In this document: piece by piece, positions 8,172-15,252 of the stretch
Position numbering within the stretch: the stretch's first letter is position 1
How the letters are laid out: each line of letters begins with the position of its first letter
Assembly (NCBI GenBank): GCA_002490835.1
Contig: DKUU01000005.1
Coordinates: 1 to 35,243 of the forward strand
Length of the DNA: 35,243 bases
Origin: Lachnospiraceae bacterium UBA7196
GTDB taxonomy: Bacteria > Bacillota > Clostridia > Lachnospirales > Lachnospiraceae
Direction: 5' to 3'
The notes under the pieces: generated by a model
Told to the model about the DNA's origin: nothing
The model's input: the letters and a program-made list of their open reading frames with translations, nothing else
Databases searched by the model: none
Made by a program: the position numbers and the translations under genes

Positions 8172-10102
8172 ATTTCTCCCCCCTCTCCTTTTGGATTTGC
8201 TTTTACTGCTTTTCTATGAATCAACAGCACTGAAACATAAAGTATGACAAGTGCCGCAGCTCCCAAACATAATCTGAGCAAATCCATCTCATCCAAATAG
8301 ATGGAAGTCGGAGCGGTTTCTATTCGATAGTCGGATTCATCATTAGAGACCACCGGCTGCACGATAAAATCATAGACCTGCGTAAATTCCAGTGTTCCCA
8401 ATCTTGTATAAGGCAGTTTCTTTGTGATTCCATCCAGTAAGGAGACGTTCAATTCATTGAGCGTTTCCCGGTTTTCCCGGAATCCCGTCATCACCTCGTC
8501 AATCGTTTCTGTCGTCTGTTCATAAGAAGCTTCCAGACTTTCCTGCAGCATTTCCGTGTTGCTCGCCGCAACCGATTCTACTTCCTCCAGATAAGCAAGA
8601 TACTTGGCGTCCTGCTTCATGATATCCTCTTCCATATCAAATATGGTCTTATGCAGAGACTCCTGATAATCCATAACCGCATTGTTGTCCAAATAGGACA
8701 TAGCGTCGTATTTATCGATTTCCGTCACATAGGAATCTATGCTTCCCAGCATCGTATTCAACGCATTTGCCACATTCCCGGCTTCGTACGCGATTTCCGC
8801 CATCAGGGGCGGCTGTATCTCATCATTGATAATCCCCTGCGTGAATGGCGTGATCTCGGAAGGCGCCGGTATCTCATTGACGGCGCGGATCGCATTCCGG
8901 TAATACTTTTCAATATCCTCCCTAAGGTCATTTAATTCTTTGATCGCTTTATCCGCCTTGGCCGGTTTCGGCAGATCCTTTGCTATTTCCTCCATGTAAT
9001 TGATCTGCTCGTTTACTTTCCCGACAAGATCGTCCTTGGATATGTACTTCTTTTCTTTTTCCGGTTCTTCCGGCTGATCCGGCTCCTGATCGGGGTCTGG
9101 TTCCGGCTCAGGGTCGGGATTCGGTTCCGGCTCAGAATCCGGCTCCGGTTCCGGCTCGGGATCCGGATCTTCCTCCCCATCCTTAAAGCCGAGTCTCTTT
9201 TTTGCCGTCATCTTCTTTTCAAAAAACGCCATGTCAAACTCCTCCGCGGCGTTTCCCAGACTCTCCATCCCTTCTTCGTAAACGCAATTGCCTTCCGCAT
9301 CTGTCAGAATATCAACTTCCGCAAACACCTGTTCCGCTTCCGCTACCTGCGCATTCATGGCAAGCCCGTTCTCCTTCAGGTGGGCAAATTCCGTCTGCGC
9401 ATTTGTTACGGCATCCGTATAGGTCTTATCAAGACCATAAATCGTCTGCTCCAATGTCTCATACGCCGGAGATAAATCCATGTACTCCAGTTCCATTTCA
9501 ACCACTTGCAGCGGTTCGTACTGTACTTCTGTGATAAGGTCTGTATTCTGTACTTTTTCAATCGCTTCCCGGTCGCGGACATCATTATGCATAATCATCT
9601 GGGAATCGTCCTGAACGTCATGAACTTCTTTTAAAATAGCATTTACATAGACATAAGAAATATTTGTGCTGAGATTTGAGATAAAATTATGAATGTCATT
9701 TACTACTTTTATTTCCACATCCTGACGCAGATCATCATAAAGAGCATAGCTGATCCGTGTCTTAACCGGCTCGCCGTTCACACTCTCGATCGACTCCGAA
9801 AAGTTCTCCGGAATCACGATATACGCAGCATACCTTCCGCCCGCCAGACCTTCCTCCGCTTCGATAAGGCTCGTGGTCTTAAAGTTAGCATCCGGAAACA
9901 GCATAAATTCCGAGGCATAGTACCTCTTTTCGCCCTCGATCATCACGCCGGTATCCGCATTCACCACCGCTATGGTCATGATCGTGCTTTTATTTTCTTT
10001 TTGCTCCTGACTAAACTTCGCCGAATAGGTCCCGCACAAAAAAGCAATTGCAGCAATGGAAACTATTACTAATAACTGCATAACACACTTAAAAACTTTC
10101 AT
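8156..10102 (-). CDS. esaA: EsaA/YueB-like type VII secretion channel protein
   Basis: The 648-residue protein has a transmembrane helix near each end (about 8-26 and 610-630) with a large extracytoplasmic domain between them. The N-terminal part resembles the YhgE/Pip/EsaA family (AVVNADTGVMIEGEKRYYA, GGRYAAYIVIPENFSE). EsaA/YueB spans the cell envelope in type VIIb systems and serves as a phage receptor in Bacillus. The product is shorter than staphylococcal EsaA (about 1000 residues). Residues about 308-350 are a Pro/Glu/Asp repeat that may act as a stiff spacer through the wall. AAAGGG lies six bases upstream of the ATG. It is the first machinery gene of the operon, 147 bases after the LytTR regulator. 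Confidence 0.85.
   Translation of the reverse strand: MKVFKCVMQLLVIVSIAAIAFLCGTYSAKFSQEQKENKSTIMTIAVVNADTGVMIEGEKRYYASEFMLFPDANFKTTSLIEAEEGLAGGRYAAYIVIPENFSESIESVNGEPVKTRISYALYDDLRQDVEIKVVNDIHNFISNLSTNISYVYVNAILKEVHDVQDDSQMIMHNDVRDREAIEKVQNTDLITEVQYEPLQVVEMELEYMDLSPAYETLEQTIYGLDKTYTDAVTNAQTEFAHLKENGLAMNAQVAEAEQVFAEVDILTDAEGNCVYEEGMESLGNAAEEFDMAFFEKKMTAKKRLGFKDGEEDPDPEPEPEPDSEPEPNPDPEPEPDPDQEPDQPEEPEKEKKYISKDDLVGKVNEQINYMEEIAKDLPKPAKADKAIKELNDLREDIEKYYRNAIRAVNEIPAPSEITPFTQGIINDEIQPPLMAEIAYEAGNVANALNTMLGSIDSYVTEIDKYDAMSYLDNNAVMDYQESLHKTIFDMEEDIMKQDAKYLAYLEEVESVAASNTEMLQESLEASYEQTTETIDEVMTGFRENRETLNELNVSLLDGITKKLPYTRLGTLEFTQVYDFIVQPVVSNDESDYRIETAPTSIYLDEMDLLRLCLGAAALVILYVSVLLIHRKAVKANPKGEGGEMWQTE
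9055..9180 (-). repeat. Pro/Glu/Asp low-complexity tract inside the EsaA-like gene
   Basis: The coding strand carries repeated short units based on GAxCCnGAxCCn, giving DPDPEPEPEPDSEPEPNPD and a similar continuation. The units are short and nearly periodic (six bases), so copy number could vary between strains by slippage without breaking the frame. Confidence 0.8.
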
Positions 10103-10170
10103 AGTTTACCCTTTACTTTTTTGCTTTCATCTTAGCAATTTGTTTTAAATATGCAATATTATTTACCTAT

Positions 10171-10200
10171 TCGACAATATTTGCGTCTAATCGACTATTT
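10171..10200. promoter_or_regulatory. Direct repeats upstream of the type VII operon, possible LytTR-type operator
   Basis: TCGACAAT at 10171 and TCGACTAT at 10191 are direct repeats with a 20-base period, about 70-100 bases before the EsaA-like start. LytTR-domain regulators usually bind two direct repeats about two helical turns apart, and a LytTR regulator is encoded immediately upstream. I could not match them convincingly to a known LytTR consensus, and no strong -35/-10 pair is visible in the 147-base gap. Confidence 0.35.
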
Positions 10201-10249
10201 ATTGTAGTCTTTCATGGCCACTCCTTCCCTTGATACAGAGGTTCCTTCC

Positions 10250-10978
10250 TCATTCATCGACGGTTCCTTTTACCGTCTGCATCATCCTTTTCCGAACCGC
10301 GGATGCCCTCTTTTGTGCCAACGGGATGGCCTCCCCATTGCTCATAACCAGCATCTGCGCGGATATTTTCTCTATGTGGAATAAGTTCACCACAAAACTC
10401 TGATGCGATATCATGAATCCGTACGTTTCCATTTGGGCAGCTATCTCCCTTACTGTCCCCTTACAGATAAACGTATTTTCTTTTGCAGCGATTTTTATCT
10501 TACGGTTTACATATTCAAAATAATAAATATCCATAGGATCCAGATGAATAATGGTATTAGACTCCGAAAGGAATCTCAGCTTCTCCTGATTACGATTCCG
10601 GATGTGCCGTATCTGCGCAAGCGCATCCGACAGGATTTGAAAGATTTTTTCTTTCTCGACCGGTTTTACAAAGAATCCGAAAGAATGCACATCATTCATC
10701 GCCGTAGTTATTTTATCGCCTAAATCGGCCGTATAAATAATCAGCGTATCCGCATTCATCTTTTTCATCTCCGCACCGATCCGGATACCGTCCTGATGAT
10801 CCATGACAACATCCAGAAATAGAATATGCGGCATAAACCGACTCTGCAAAAGCGCTTCTCCCGACGCAAATAATTTCAGGCAATATTTCGTATTGGATTC
10901 CTGCTCATAACTGTTAAGGAACTCTTTCAGCAGAATCCTGTCTTGTAACTTAGTGTCACATATGGCTATTCTAATCAT
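10250..10978 (-). CDS. LytTR-family response regulator
   Basis: The 242-residue product has a receiver domain (about 1-120) with phosphoacceptor Asp56 in ILFLDVVMD and the conserved Lys in FVKPVEK, then a LytTR DNA-binding domain (about 140-238; IYYFEYVNRKIKI and SHQSFVVNLFHIEKI). Such AgrA/VirR-type regulators often control secretion, bacteriocin or quorum functions. The ATG at 10978 is chosen because AAAGGGG lies nine bases upstream; the frame is open to 11170 but the extension is AT-rich and unlike a receiver domain. No sensor kinase is adjacent. It precedes the type VII genes on the same strand, so it is the likely local regulator; this is inference from position. Confidence 0.88.
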   Translation of the reverse strand: MIRIAICDTKLQDRILLKEFLNSYEQESNTKYCLKLFASGEALLQSRFMPHILFLDVVMDHQDGIRIGAEMKKMNADTLIIYTADLGDKITTAMNDVHSFGFFVKPVEKEKIFQILSDALAQIRHIRNRNQEKLRFLSESNTIIHLDPMDIYYFEYVNRKIKIAAKENTFICKGTVREIAAQMETYGFMISHQSFVVNLFHIEKISAQMLVMSNGEAIPLAQKRASAVRKRMMQTVKGTVDE

Positions 10979-11047
10979 TGTATCATTCCCCTTTATCATT
11001 TCATTATGAATTATTCTTTTTAATTTTTCAACCTTTTGTTGATTTTT

Positions 11048-11074
11048 TTTATAAAAAAATTTAATTTTTATCAA
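11048..11074 (-). promoter_or_regulatory. Candidate promoter of the LytTR regulator
   Basis: On the minus strand TTGATA and TATAAA are separated by 15 bases in an AT-rich run about 70-95 bases before the start codon. The spacer is short and the whole region is AT-rich, so chance matches are likely. Confidence 0.3.
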
Positions 11075-11125
11075 AACATTAATAAAATCAGCGTTTTTGT
11101 GGGCAGATTGCATAAGAAAAAGGAC

Positions 11126-11154
11126 TTTACAAATAATTGAAACATATATATAAT
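11126..11154 (+). promoter_or_regulatory. Promoter of the TetR-family gene
   Basis: TTTACA (11126-11131) and a perfect TATAAT (11149-11154) are separated by 17 bases, ending 41 bases before the TetR start codon. A sigma-A-type promoter of this quality is convincing. The -10 box lies within the palindrome described at 11147-11166. Confidence 0.75.
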
Positions 11155-11166
11155 TATCATTATATA
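11147..11166. promoter_or_regulatory. Palindromic operator over the TetR-gene -10 box
   Basis: TATATAAT and ATTATATA form a perfect 8-base inverted repeat around TATC. The palindrome covers the -10 box and the expected transcription start. TetR-family regulators commonly repress their own promoter through such sites, so autoregulation is likely. The caveat is that AT-rich palindromes occur by chance more easily than GC-rich ones. Confidence 0.55.
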
Positions 11167-11195
11167 ACATCGATTATACAACAGGAGGACGACCT

Positions 11196-11786
11196 ATGCC
11201 GCCAAAACCAAAAATCACAAAAGACATGGTGCTGGAAGCTGCCTTTGCGATAGCCCGCGCTTCAGGTGTGGAACAGATCAATGCGCGAACCGTAGCGGAA
11301 AGGCTGCATTGCTCCACCCAGCCCGTCATGTATCACTTTGCCACGATTGAGGAATTAAAAAAGACTGTTTATGAAAAAGCCGAGCAATATCATTCGGAAT
11401 TTCTGATGAAAAGTGCGCGTTCTAACGAAAATGTCCTGATGGAAATCGGCTTAAATTATATCCGTTTTGCCGTGCAGGAACCACACCTGTTCCGCTTTCT
11501 GTTTCAATCCGGCTATGCCGTGGAAAACAGTCTCCCTGAAATGATCGATTCCGACGGCCTCACTCCTGTGATTTCGGCCATGCAGAAAGCGATGGATATG
11601 AGCCTTTCCCAGACAAAAGATATCTTTGTCACTCTGGCGATGTTTGTCCACGGCTATGCCAGCATCATCGCCAATAATTCTTTCGCATATGAAGAAGAAC
11701 TGATCAAACTGCATTTAGAACGGGTATACACAGGCGCGGTTTATGCCGCACAGGCAGAAAACGCTGCGAAAGATTTGCAGCGTTGA
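11196..11786 (+). CDS. TetR/AcrR-family transcriptional regulator
   Basis: The 196-residue product has a typical TetR N-terminal helix-turn-helix (about residues 10-55: MVLEAAFAIARASGVEQIN, TVAERLHCSTQPVMYHF), where YHF is the usual end of the recognition helix. The ligand-binding half (60-190) is helical and most like the TetR subgroup with a WHG-type C-terminal domain. GGAGG lies about eight bases before the ATG. It is transcribed with the CPBP protease gene that follows 34 bases later and diverges from the LytTR gene. A palindrome over its own -10 box suggests it represses this two-gene unit. The ligand is unknown. Confidence 0.9.
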   Translation: MPPKPKITKDMVLEAAFAIARASGVEQINARTVAERLHCSTQPVMYHFATIEELKKTVYEKAEQYHSEFLMKSARSNENVLMEIGLNYIRFAVQEPHLFRFLFQSGYAVENSLPEMIDSDGLTPVISAMQKAMDMSLSQTKDIFVTLAMFVHGYASIIANNSFAYEEELIKLHLERVYTGAVYAAQAENAAKDLQR

Positions 11787-11820
11787 CTGTCGCATAAATA
11801 ATCTGAAAGGAAGGAAAAAA

Positions 11821-12558
11821 ATGAAAAAACTATATGAGAAAAATGAATCGACCTTTGCGATCGTCTGGATCATATTTTATTGCTTTGTGCAGTCCCTTGC
11901 CAATTTTCTTAATGAAATCATTGGCATTGAATACGCGGCAAATGCCACTTTCTGTATCTTACAAACCGCTGTCCTGTTTGTCTTTCTCAAAAAGAACGGC
12001 TTATGTAAGCGATACGGGCTTTGCCGCTCTTCGGTTCCAGCCAGCCGTTTTCTATACTACATACCGCTCATCTTCTTAATTACGGGAAATCTCTGGAACG
12101 GCGCAGCCTTAAACTACTCACCGGCCGGTACGGCCTGCCGTATCGCCGCCATGCTCTGCGTCGGCTTCCTTGAGGAAATGATTTTCAGGGGACTCCTGTT
12201 CAAGGCGATTGCCAAAGAAAATGTCAACAGGGCGATCATTATTTCCAGCGTGACCTTCGGCATCGGACATATCATCAATCTGTTAAACGGCAGCGGTATG
12301 ACCCTGATGGAAAATCTGTATCAGATCATCTTTGCAATCGCGGTCGGCTTCCTGTTTGTCATCCTGTTTTATCGGGGTCAGAGCCTGCTCCCCTGCATCA
12401 TCACCCACTCCGCCATCAACTCGCTCAGCACCTTTGCCAGAGAAGCCGGATTTACGAAAGAGCAGCAGATCGCAAATTGCGTGAGCATGATCGCGATCAC
12501 GGTTTCCTATACGGTGGTGCTTTTAAAAACGCTGCCAAAAGCGCAGGGTAAAGATTAA
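11821..12558 (+). CDS. CPBP-family intramembrane metalloprotease
   Basis: The 245-residue integral membrane protein has about seven hydrophobic segments and the CPBP (Abi/Rce1-like) motifs: EEMIFRG with Glu118-Glu119 and Arg123, GIGHIIN with His150, and THSAIN with His196. These residues are the expected zinc/catalytic ligands. Family members act in prenyl-protein processing, bacteriocin self-immunity or related membrane proteolysis; the substrate here is unknown. The ATG at 11821 follows AAAGGAAGGAAAAAA. Bacteriocin-immunity members often sit near secretion or peptide loci, so a link to the type VII region is possible but unproven. It ends convergently with the DUF4143 ATPase gene. Confidence 0.9.
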   Translation: MKKLYEKNESTFAIVWIIFYCFVQSLANFLNEIIGIEYAANATFCILQTAVLFVFLKKNGLCKRYGLCRSSVPASRFLYYIPLIFLITGNLWNGAALNYSPAGTACRIAAMLCVGFLEEMIFRGLLFKAIAKENVNRAIIISSVTFGIGHIINLLNGSGMTLMENLYQIIFAIAVGFLFVILFYRGQSLLPCIITHSAINSLSTFAREAGFTKEQQIANCVSMIAITVSYTVVLLKTLPKAQGKD

Positions 12559-13916
12559 GAAAATGCGGATTCGAACATATATGGCGGAATCTTTATGATT
12601 TCGCCATCCACGGATAAGTTTTTGGGATGAATAATGTACTGCGCCGCAATTTTTTTGCCAAATAACTCCTTAAATCTTGCCAAAGAGGTTGCTGTATAAT
12701 TCTTTGAGGATTTTACTTCAACGGGAACCACCCTGAAATTTGTTTTGCTCTCGTTGGAAAGCAAAAAATCTATTTCAATATCATTCCGATGCTTTTCTTC
12801 GCTGTATCTTGTATAAAAATATAATTTTCTCCCCCTGCCTGCTATCATTTGAGCAATCGCATTCTTATAAATCATGCCCTCATTTAACGACAGTCTGTCA
12901 TTCATAATCTGCTTATAAAGCTGCTGGTCTGAGATTTCATTCTCACTAAAGGCCAGACTTACCAACAATCCGGTATCCCCCATATAACATTTAACTGCGG
13001 AATCATTTTTATTTAGGGCAAATCCCACATTGGGATCATTACATTTATAACACAGATTACAAATCATGGAATCTTCCAGCCAAAACAAAGGCTCGTCATA
13101 CTTATCAAATGTCGCGCCATTTTCTATCTCCTTCAAAACAATCTTCTTTTCATGGGTAGATAAATATGCGGGAATATTCTCAAATAATGCCGATACTCTG
13201 GAATGATATCTCTTAGCAGCTTTCTTGATATCATCCCGATACAACTCTAAAATATCTCTCTTTTCAATATCGGCAGCCGCAAAATTTCTGCCTCCTTTTG
13301 CAAACGCCACAATTGCCTGCGGCATTCCCCCAACCAACATATATTCCTTAAATAAGTGCATTGCCTTATCGTGCATTTTCTGCTCTAAGGGTTTCTTTTG
13401 TTTAAAACAGGTTTCTATATAGTGAAGCAGGATTTCTTCGTTCATGTAAACCATAAATTCTCCAAAATCAACAGGATACATCTTTATTTTGCGTTCTTCC
13501 GACGGCAGGGTAATGCTTTCAACATTTTCACGGATTGATATCAGCGATCCTGTTTCCATATAATCATATCTTCCGTCTGCTACCAGATATTTTATGGCTT
13601 CTCTTGCCTTGGGGAATTTTTGAATTTCATCAAAAATAATCAGAGATTGCCTTGGATATAATTGTACATTGTATTCCAAAACAATTGTCTGAAAGAAAAT
13701 GTCCAGATTTGTCAAATCATCAAAGCTTTCTAATATCTTTTTGCTTGCTTTATTAAAATCTATCATTACAAAAGTTTTGTATTCATTCTTCCCAAACTCC
13801 TCTGCAATGGTAGATTTTCCTATACGTCTTGCGCCTTCAATCAAAAGCGCTTTGCTTCCGTTGCAGGTATGCTTCCATTCCAGCATTTTATGATATATTT
13901 TTCTCTTTATTTCCAT
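12555..13916 (-). CDS. AAA ATPase with C-terminal DUF4143 domain
   Basis: The 453-residue protein has Walker A GARRIGKS (28-35) and Walker B LIIFDEIQ (about 91-98), followed by a sensor-like ETGS. The C-terminal region (about 225-440) fits DUF4143 and includes the nuclease-like motif IDFLLS...VVPVEVKSSK. This is the archaeal-type AAA/DUF4143 family, common and mobile in gut Bacteroidota and Clostridia, of uncertain function. Note that the usual GxRQxGKT is GARRIGKS here. The stop codon overlaps the convergent CPBP stop in a shared TTAA. The ATG at 13916 has only GGGGCCCC just upstream, so initiation may be weak or regulated. AT-rich composition suggests transfer. Confidence 0.88.
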   Translation of the reverse strand: MEIKRKIYHKMLEWKHTCNGSKALLIEGARRIGKSTIAEEFGKNEYKTFVMIDFNKASKKILESFDDLTNLDIFFQTIVLEYNVQLYPRQSLIIFDEIQKFPKAREAIKYLVADGRYDYMETGSLISIRENVESITLPSEERKIKMYPVDFGEFMVYMNEEILLHYIETCFKQKKPLEQKMHDKAMHLFKEYMLVGGMPQAIVAFAKGGRNFAAADIEKRDILELYRDDIKKAAKRYHSRVSALFENIPAYLSTHEKKIVLKEIENGATFDKYDEPLFWLEDSMICNLCYKCNDPNVGFALNKNDSAVKCYMGDTGLLVSLAFSENEISDQQLYKQIMNDRLSLNEGMIYKNAIAQMIAGRGRKLYFYTRYSEEKHRNDIEIDFLLSNESKTNFRVVPVEVKSSKNYTATSLARFKELFGKKIAAQYIIHPKNLSVDGEIIKIPPYMFESAFS

Positions 13917-13927
13917 AGGGGCCCCAC

Positions 13928-13974
13928 AGTACGCAAAGTAATTTCTTTAACTTTTCCAAATAGTACGCAGAGTA
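13928..13974. repeat. Tandem 13-base direct repeats upstream of the DUF4143 ATPase
   Basis: AGTACGCAAAGTA at 13928-13940 and AGTACGCAGAGTA at 13962-13974 match at 12 of 13 bases with a 34-base period. They lie 12-58 bases before the ATPase start, so they could bind a regulator. Alternatively, one copy may be a target-site or recombination remnant from insertion of the gene. Confidence 0.55.
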
Positions 13975-14006
13975 TATTTTGCTGCTTTTTCTGCCGGTGC
14001 GCAAGC

Positions 14007-14513
14007 TTACAGCTTCTGAAACGCCTCATTCAGCGCATAGGCCTCATTCTTGCCGCACATGATAAAGAAGATCACGTTTCCGCGGCTCTCGATCAGCGTC
14101 GTCTCCGCGCTGACGCACACCCATTTATCGGGATTGGCGTTATCTTTGAGGGTCTGTTTGACCGTCTCGACGTCCGCGTCGTCCACCCGCAGAAGCACGC
14201 ACTGAAAGGCGATCGAGGACATCATCGGCATGGAAACCACGCCCTCCGTGTAGGTGATGTCTTCCGTGCCGAGGATACTGCTCTTTAATTCGTCCGTCAG
14301 TTCCGTCGTCTCATAACCGCTGAGGCTTTCCCGAAAATCCGCGTCAAGCTGCGCGTTTTCATAAAGAGACGCCATGATATCCGTCAGGGAGCCTTCCAGA
14401 TTGTCGGAAGCATTATTTTTATCCCCGCACGCGATACAGAGCATTGCCAGAGAAAGGCAAAGCGCCGCAAATATTAGTTTCTTTCCAATCCTGTTTGTAT
14501 TCGCTTTCTTCAT
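14007..14513 (-). CDS. DUF4358-family lipoprotein
   Basis: The 168-residue product begins with a basic n-region and hydrophobic core (KKLIFAALCLSLAMLCIAC) ending in Cys29, a lipobox-like site with unusual Cys at -3. The mature part matches the DUF4358 pattern seen in many Clostridia lipoproteins: a segment around GYETTELTDELKSSILG, then a beta-alpha core with VLLRVDD and NVIFFIMCG near the end. It should be tethered to the outer face of the membrane; its function is unknown. AGGAG lies eight bases before the ATG. It follows the DUF3791 gene by 19 bases on the same strand, but the functional link is unclear. Confidence 0.82.
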   Translation of the reverse strand: MKKANTNRIGKKLIFAALCLSLAMLCIACGDKNNASDNLEGSLTDIMASLYENAQLDADFRESLSGYETTELTDELKSSILGTEDITYTEGVVSMPMMSSIAFQCVLLRVDDADVETVKQTLKDNANPDKWVCVSAETTLIESRGNVIFFIMCGKNEAYALNEAFQKL

Positions 14514-14532
14514 AAATCCATCTCCTGTCTTA

Positions 14533-14976
14533 TTAATCTAATAAATAACCGGCCCGATAGGAACACACTAAGTAATCCGGGTTTTGATAATAAACATCCG
14601 ACTTAAAATCTGATATCTTATCACTGATAAATGAGGAAAAAATCTTTATCAACTCCTCCACTTCTTTCCCCGACTCGGCACATTCTTCAACCATGCCACT
14701 GTATAATCTGCCAATATCCATGAAACCCGGAATCGTATACTTACACTCCGCAATCGTATCAAAATTCCCCTCTGAAATCTGATACTGTTTCACAATCTCA
14801 TCGCTTACCTGTTCAAAGGAGAGACAGTGATTTACCTTCGCATCATATAACTGCTTTTCCACGCCTTCTTTTCCCAAGGCCGCCGCGACCACTCCACGCC
14901 TGTTTTTTGTTTGACGCGCAATGTATTCAATTAAAGAGCATACATAGAACAGATCATTTTGTCTCTTTTCGGTCAT
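14533..14976 (-). CDS. DUF3791-family protein of a DUF3791/DUF3990 cassette
   Basis: The 147-residue product contains the DUF3791 pattern near its start (NDLFYVCSLIEYIARQTKN, then AALGKEGVEKQLYDAK and a VSDEIVKQY segment). A C-terminal extension has TIPGFMDIGRLYSGMVEE. DUF3791 genes usually flank a DUF3990 gene in toxin-antitoxin-like cassettes of Clostridia. The ATG at 14976 is chosen because AGGAG lies about 11 bases upstream and the frame above it opens only with a TTG (14997). The start lies inside the end of the upstream DUF3990 remnant in another frame, as in intact cassettes. Its partner is broken here, so the gene may be an orphan antidote. Confidence 0.75.
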   Translation of the reverse strand: MTEKRQNDLFYVCSLIEYIARQTKNRRGVVAAALGKEGVEKQLYDAKVNHCLSFEQVSDEIVKQYQISEGNFDTIAECKYTIPGFMDIGRLYSGMVEECAESGKEVEELIKIFSSFISDKISDFKSDVYYQNPDYLVCSYRAGYLLD

Positions 14977-15242
14977 AAACAATCTCACTCCTGTCAAATT
15001 TCAAACACTGTAACGCTTCCTCCGTATGAAAACTAATCTGATGTGTTGGGTGTCTGAATTCCGCCAACACCCAGAACTTCATAAAAATTAATAACCGGGT
15101 CCCCATTTCCACGGTTCGCCCATCGCACTGCCTGTTCAAAGTCTTCTGTACAATAAAATCCCCATGAAAAGTCCTTTGTATACCTTGTCTTACGTATTTC
15201 AGGATATTTTACTGTCTCCTTACCTGCGTGATAGAGAATCAT
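14954..15242 (-). pseudogene. Broken DUF3990 gene (internal deletion and frameshift)
   Basis: The 5' piece reads MILYHAGKETVKYPEIRKT and continues with GFYCTEDFEQAVRWA, the normal start of DUF3990 proteins, as far as VINFYEV. That frame then stops at 15033. The family's C-terminal sequence continues in another frame (HPTHQISFHTEEALQCLKF) and stops at 14954. From memory of the family, roughly 60-80 residues between these pieces are missing, so a deletion that also shifted the frame is likely. DUF3990 is thought to be related to ADP-ribosyltransferase-like toxins, which is family knowledge and not visible here. It sits 10 bases after the PIN-like gene. A sequencing error could explain a shift but not the missing middle. 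Confidence 0.75.
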
Positions 15243-15252
15243 AATGAAACCT

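Noticed and set aside
9055..9180. Repeat tract as a CRISPR or minisatellite outside genes
   Set aside because: The repeat is in frame inside the EsaA-like gene and encodes a Pro/Glu/Asp tract with no spacers.
10979..11170. N-terminal extension of the LytTR regulator to 11170
   Set aside because: The extension is AT-rich, has no receiver-domain character, and a good ribosome site precedes the internal ATG at 10978.
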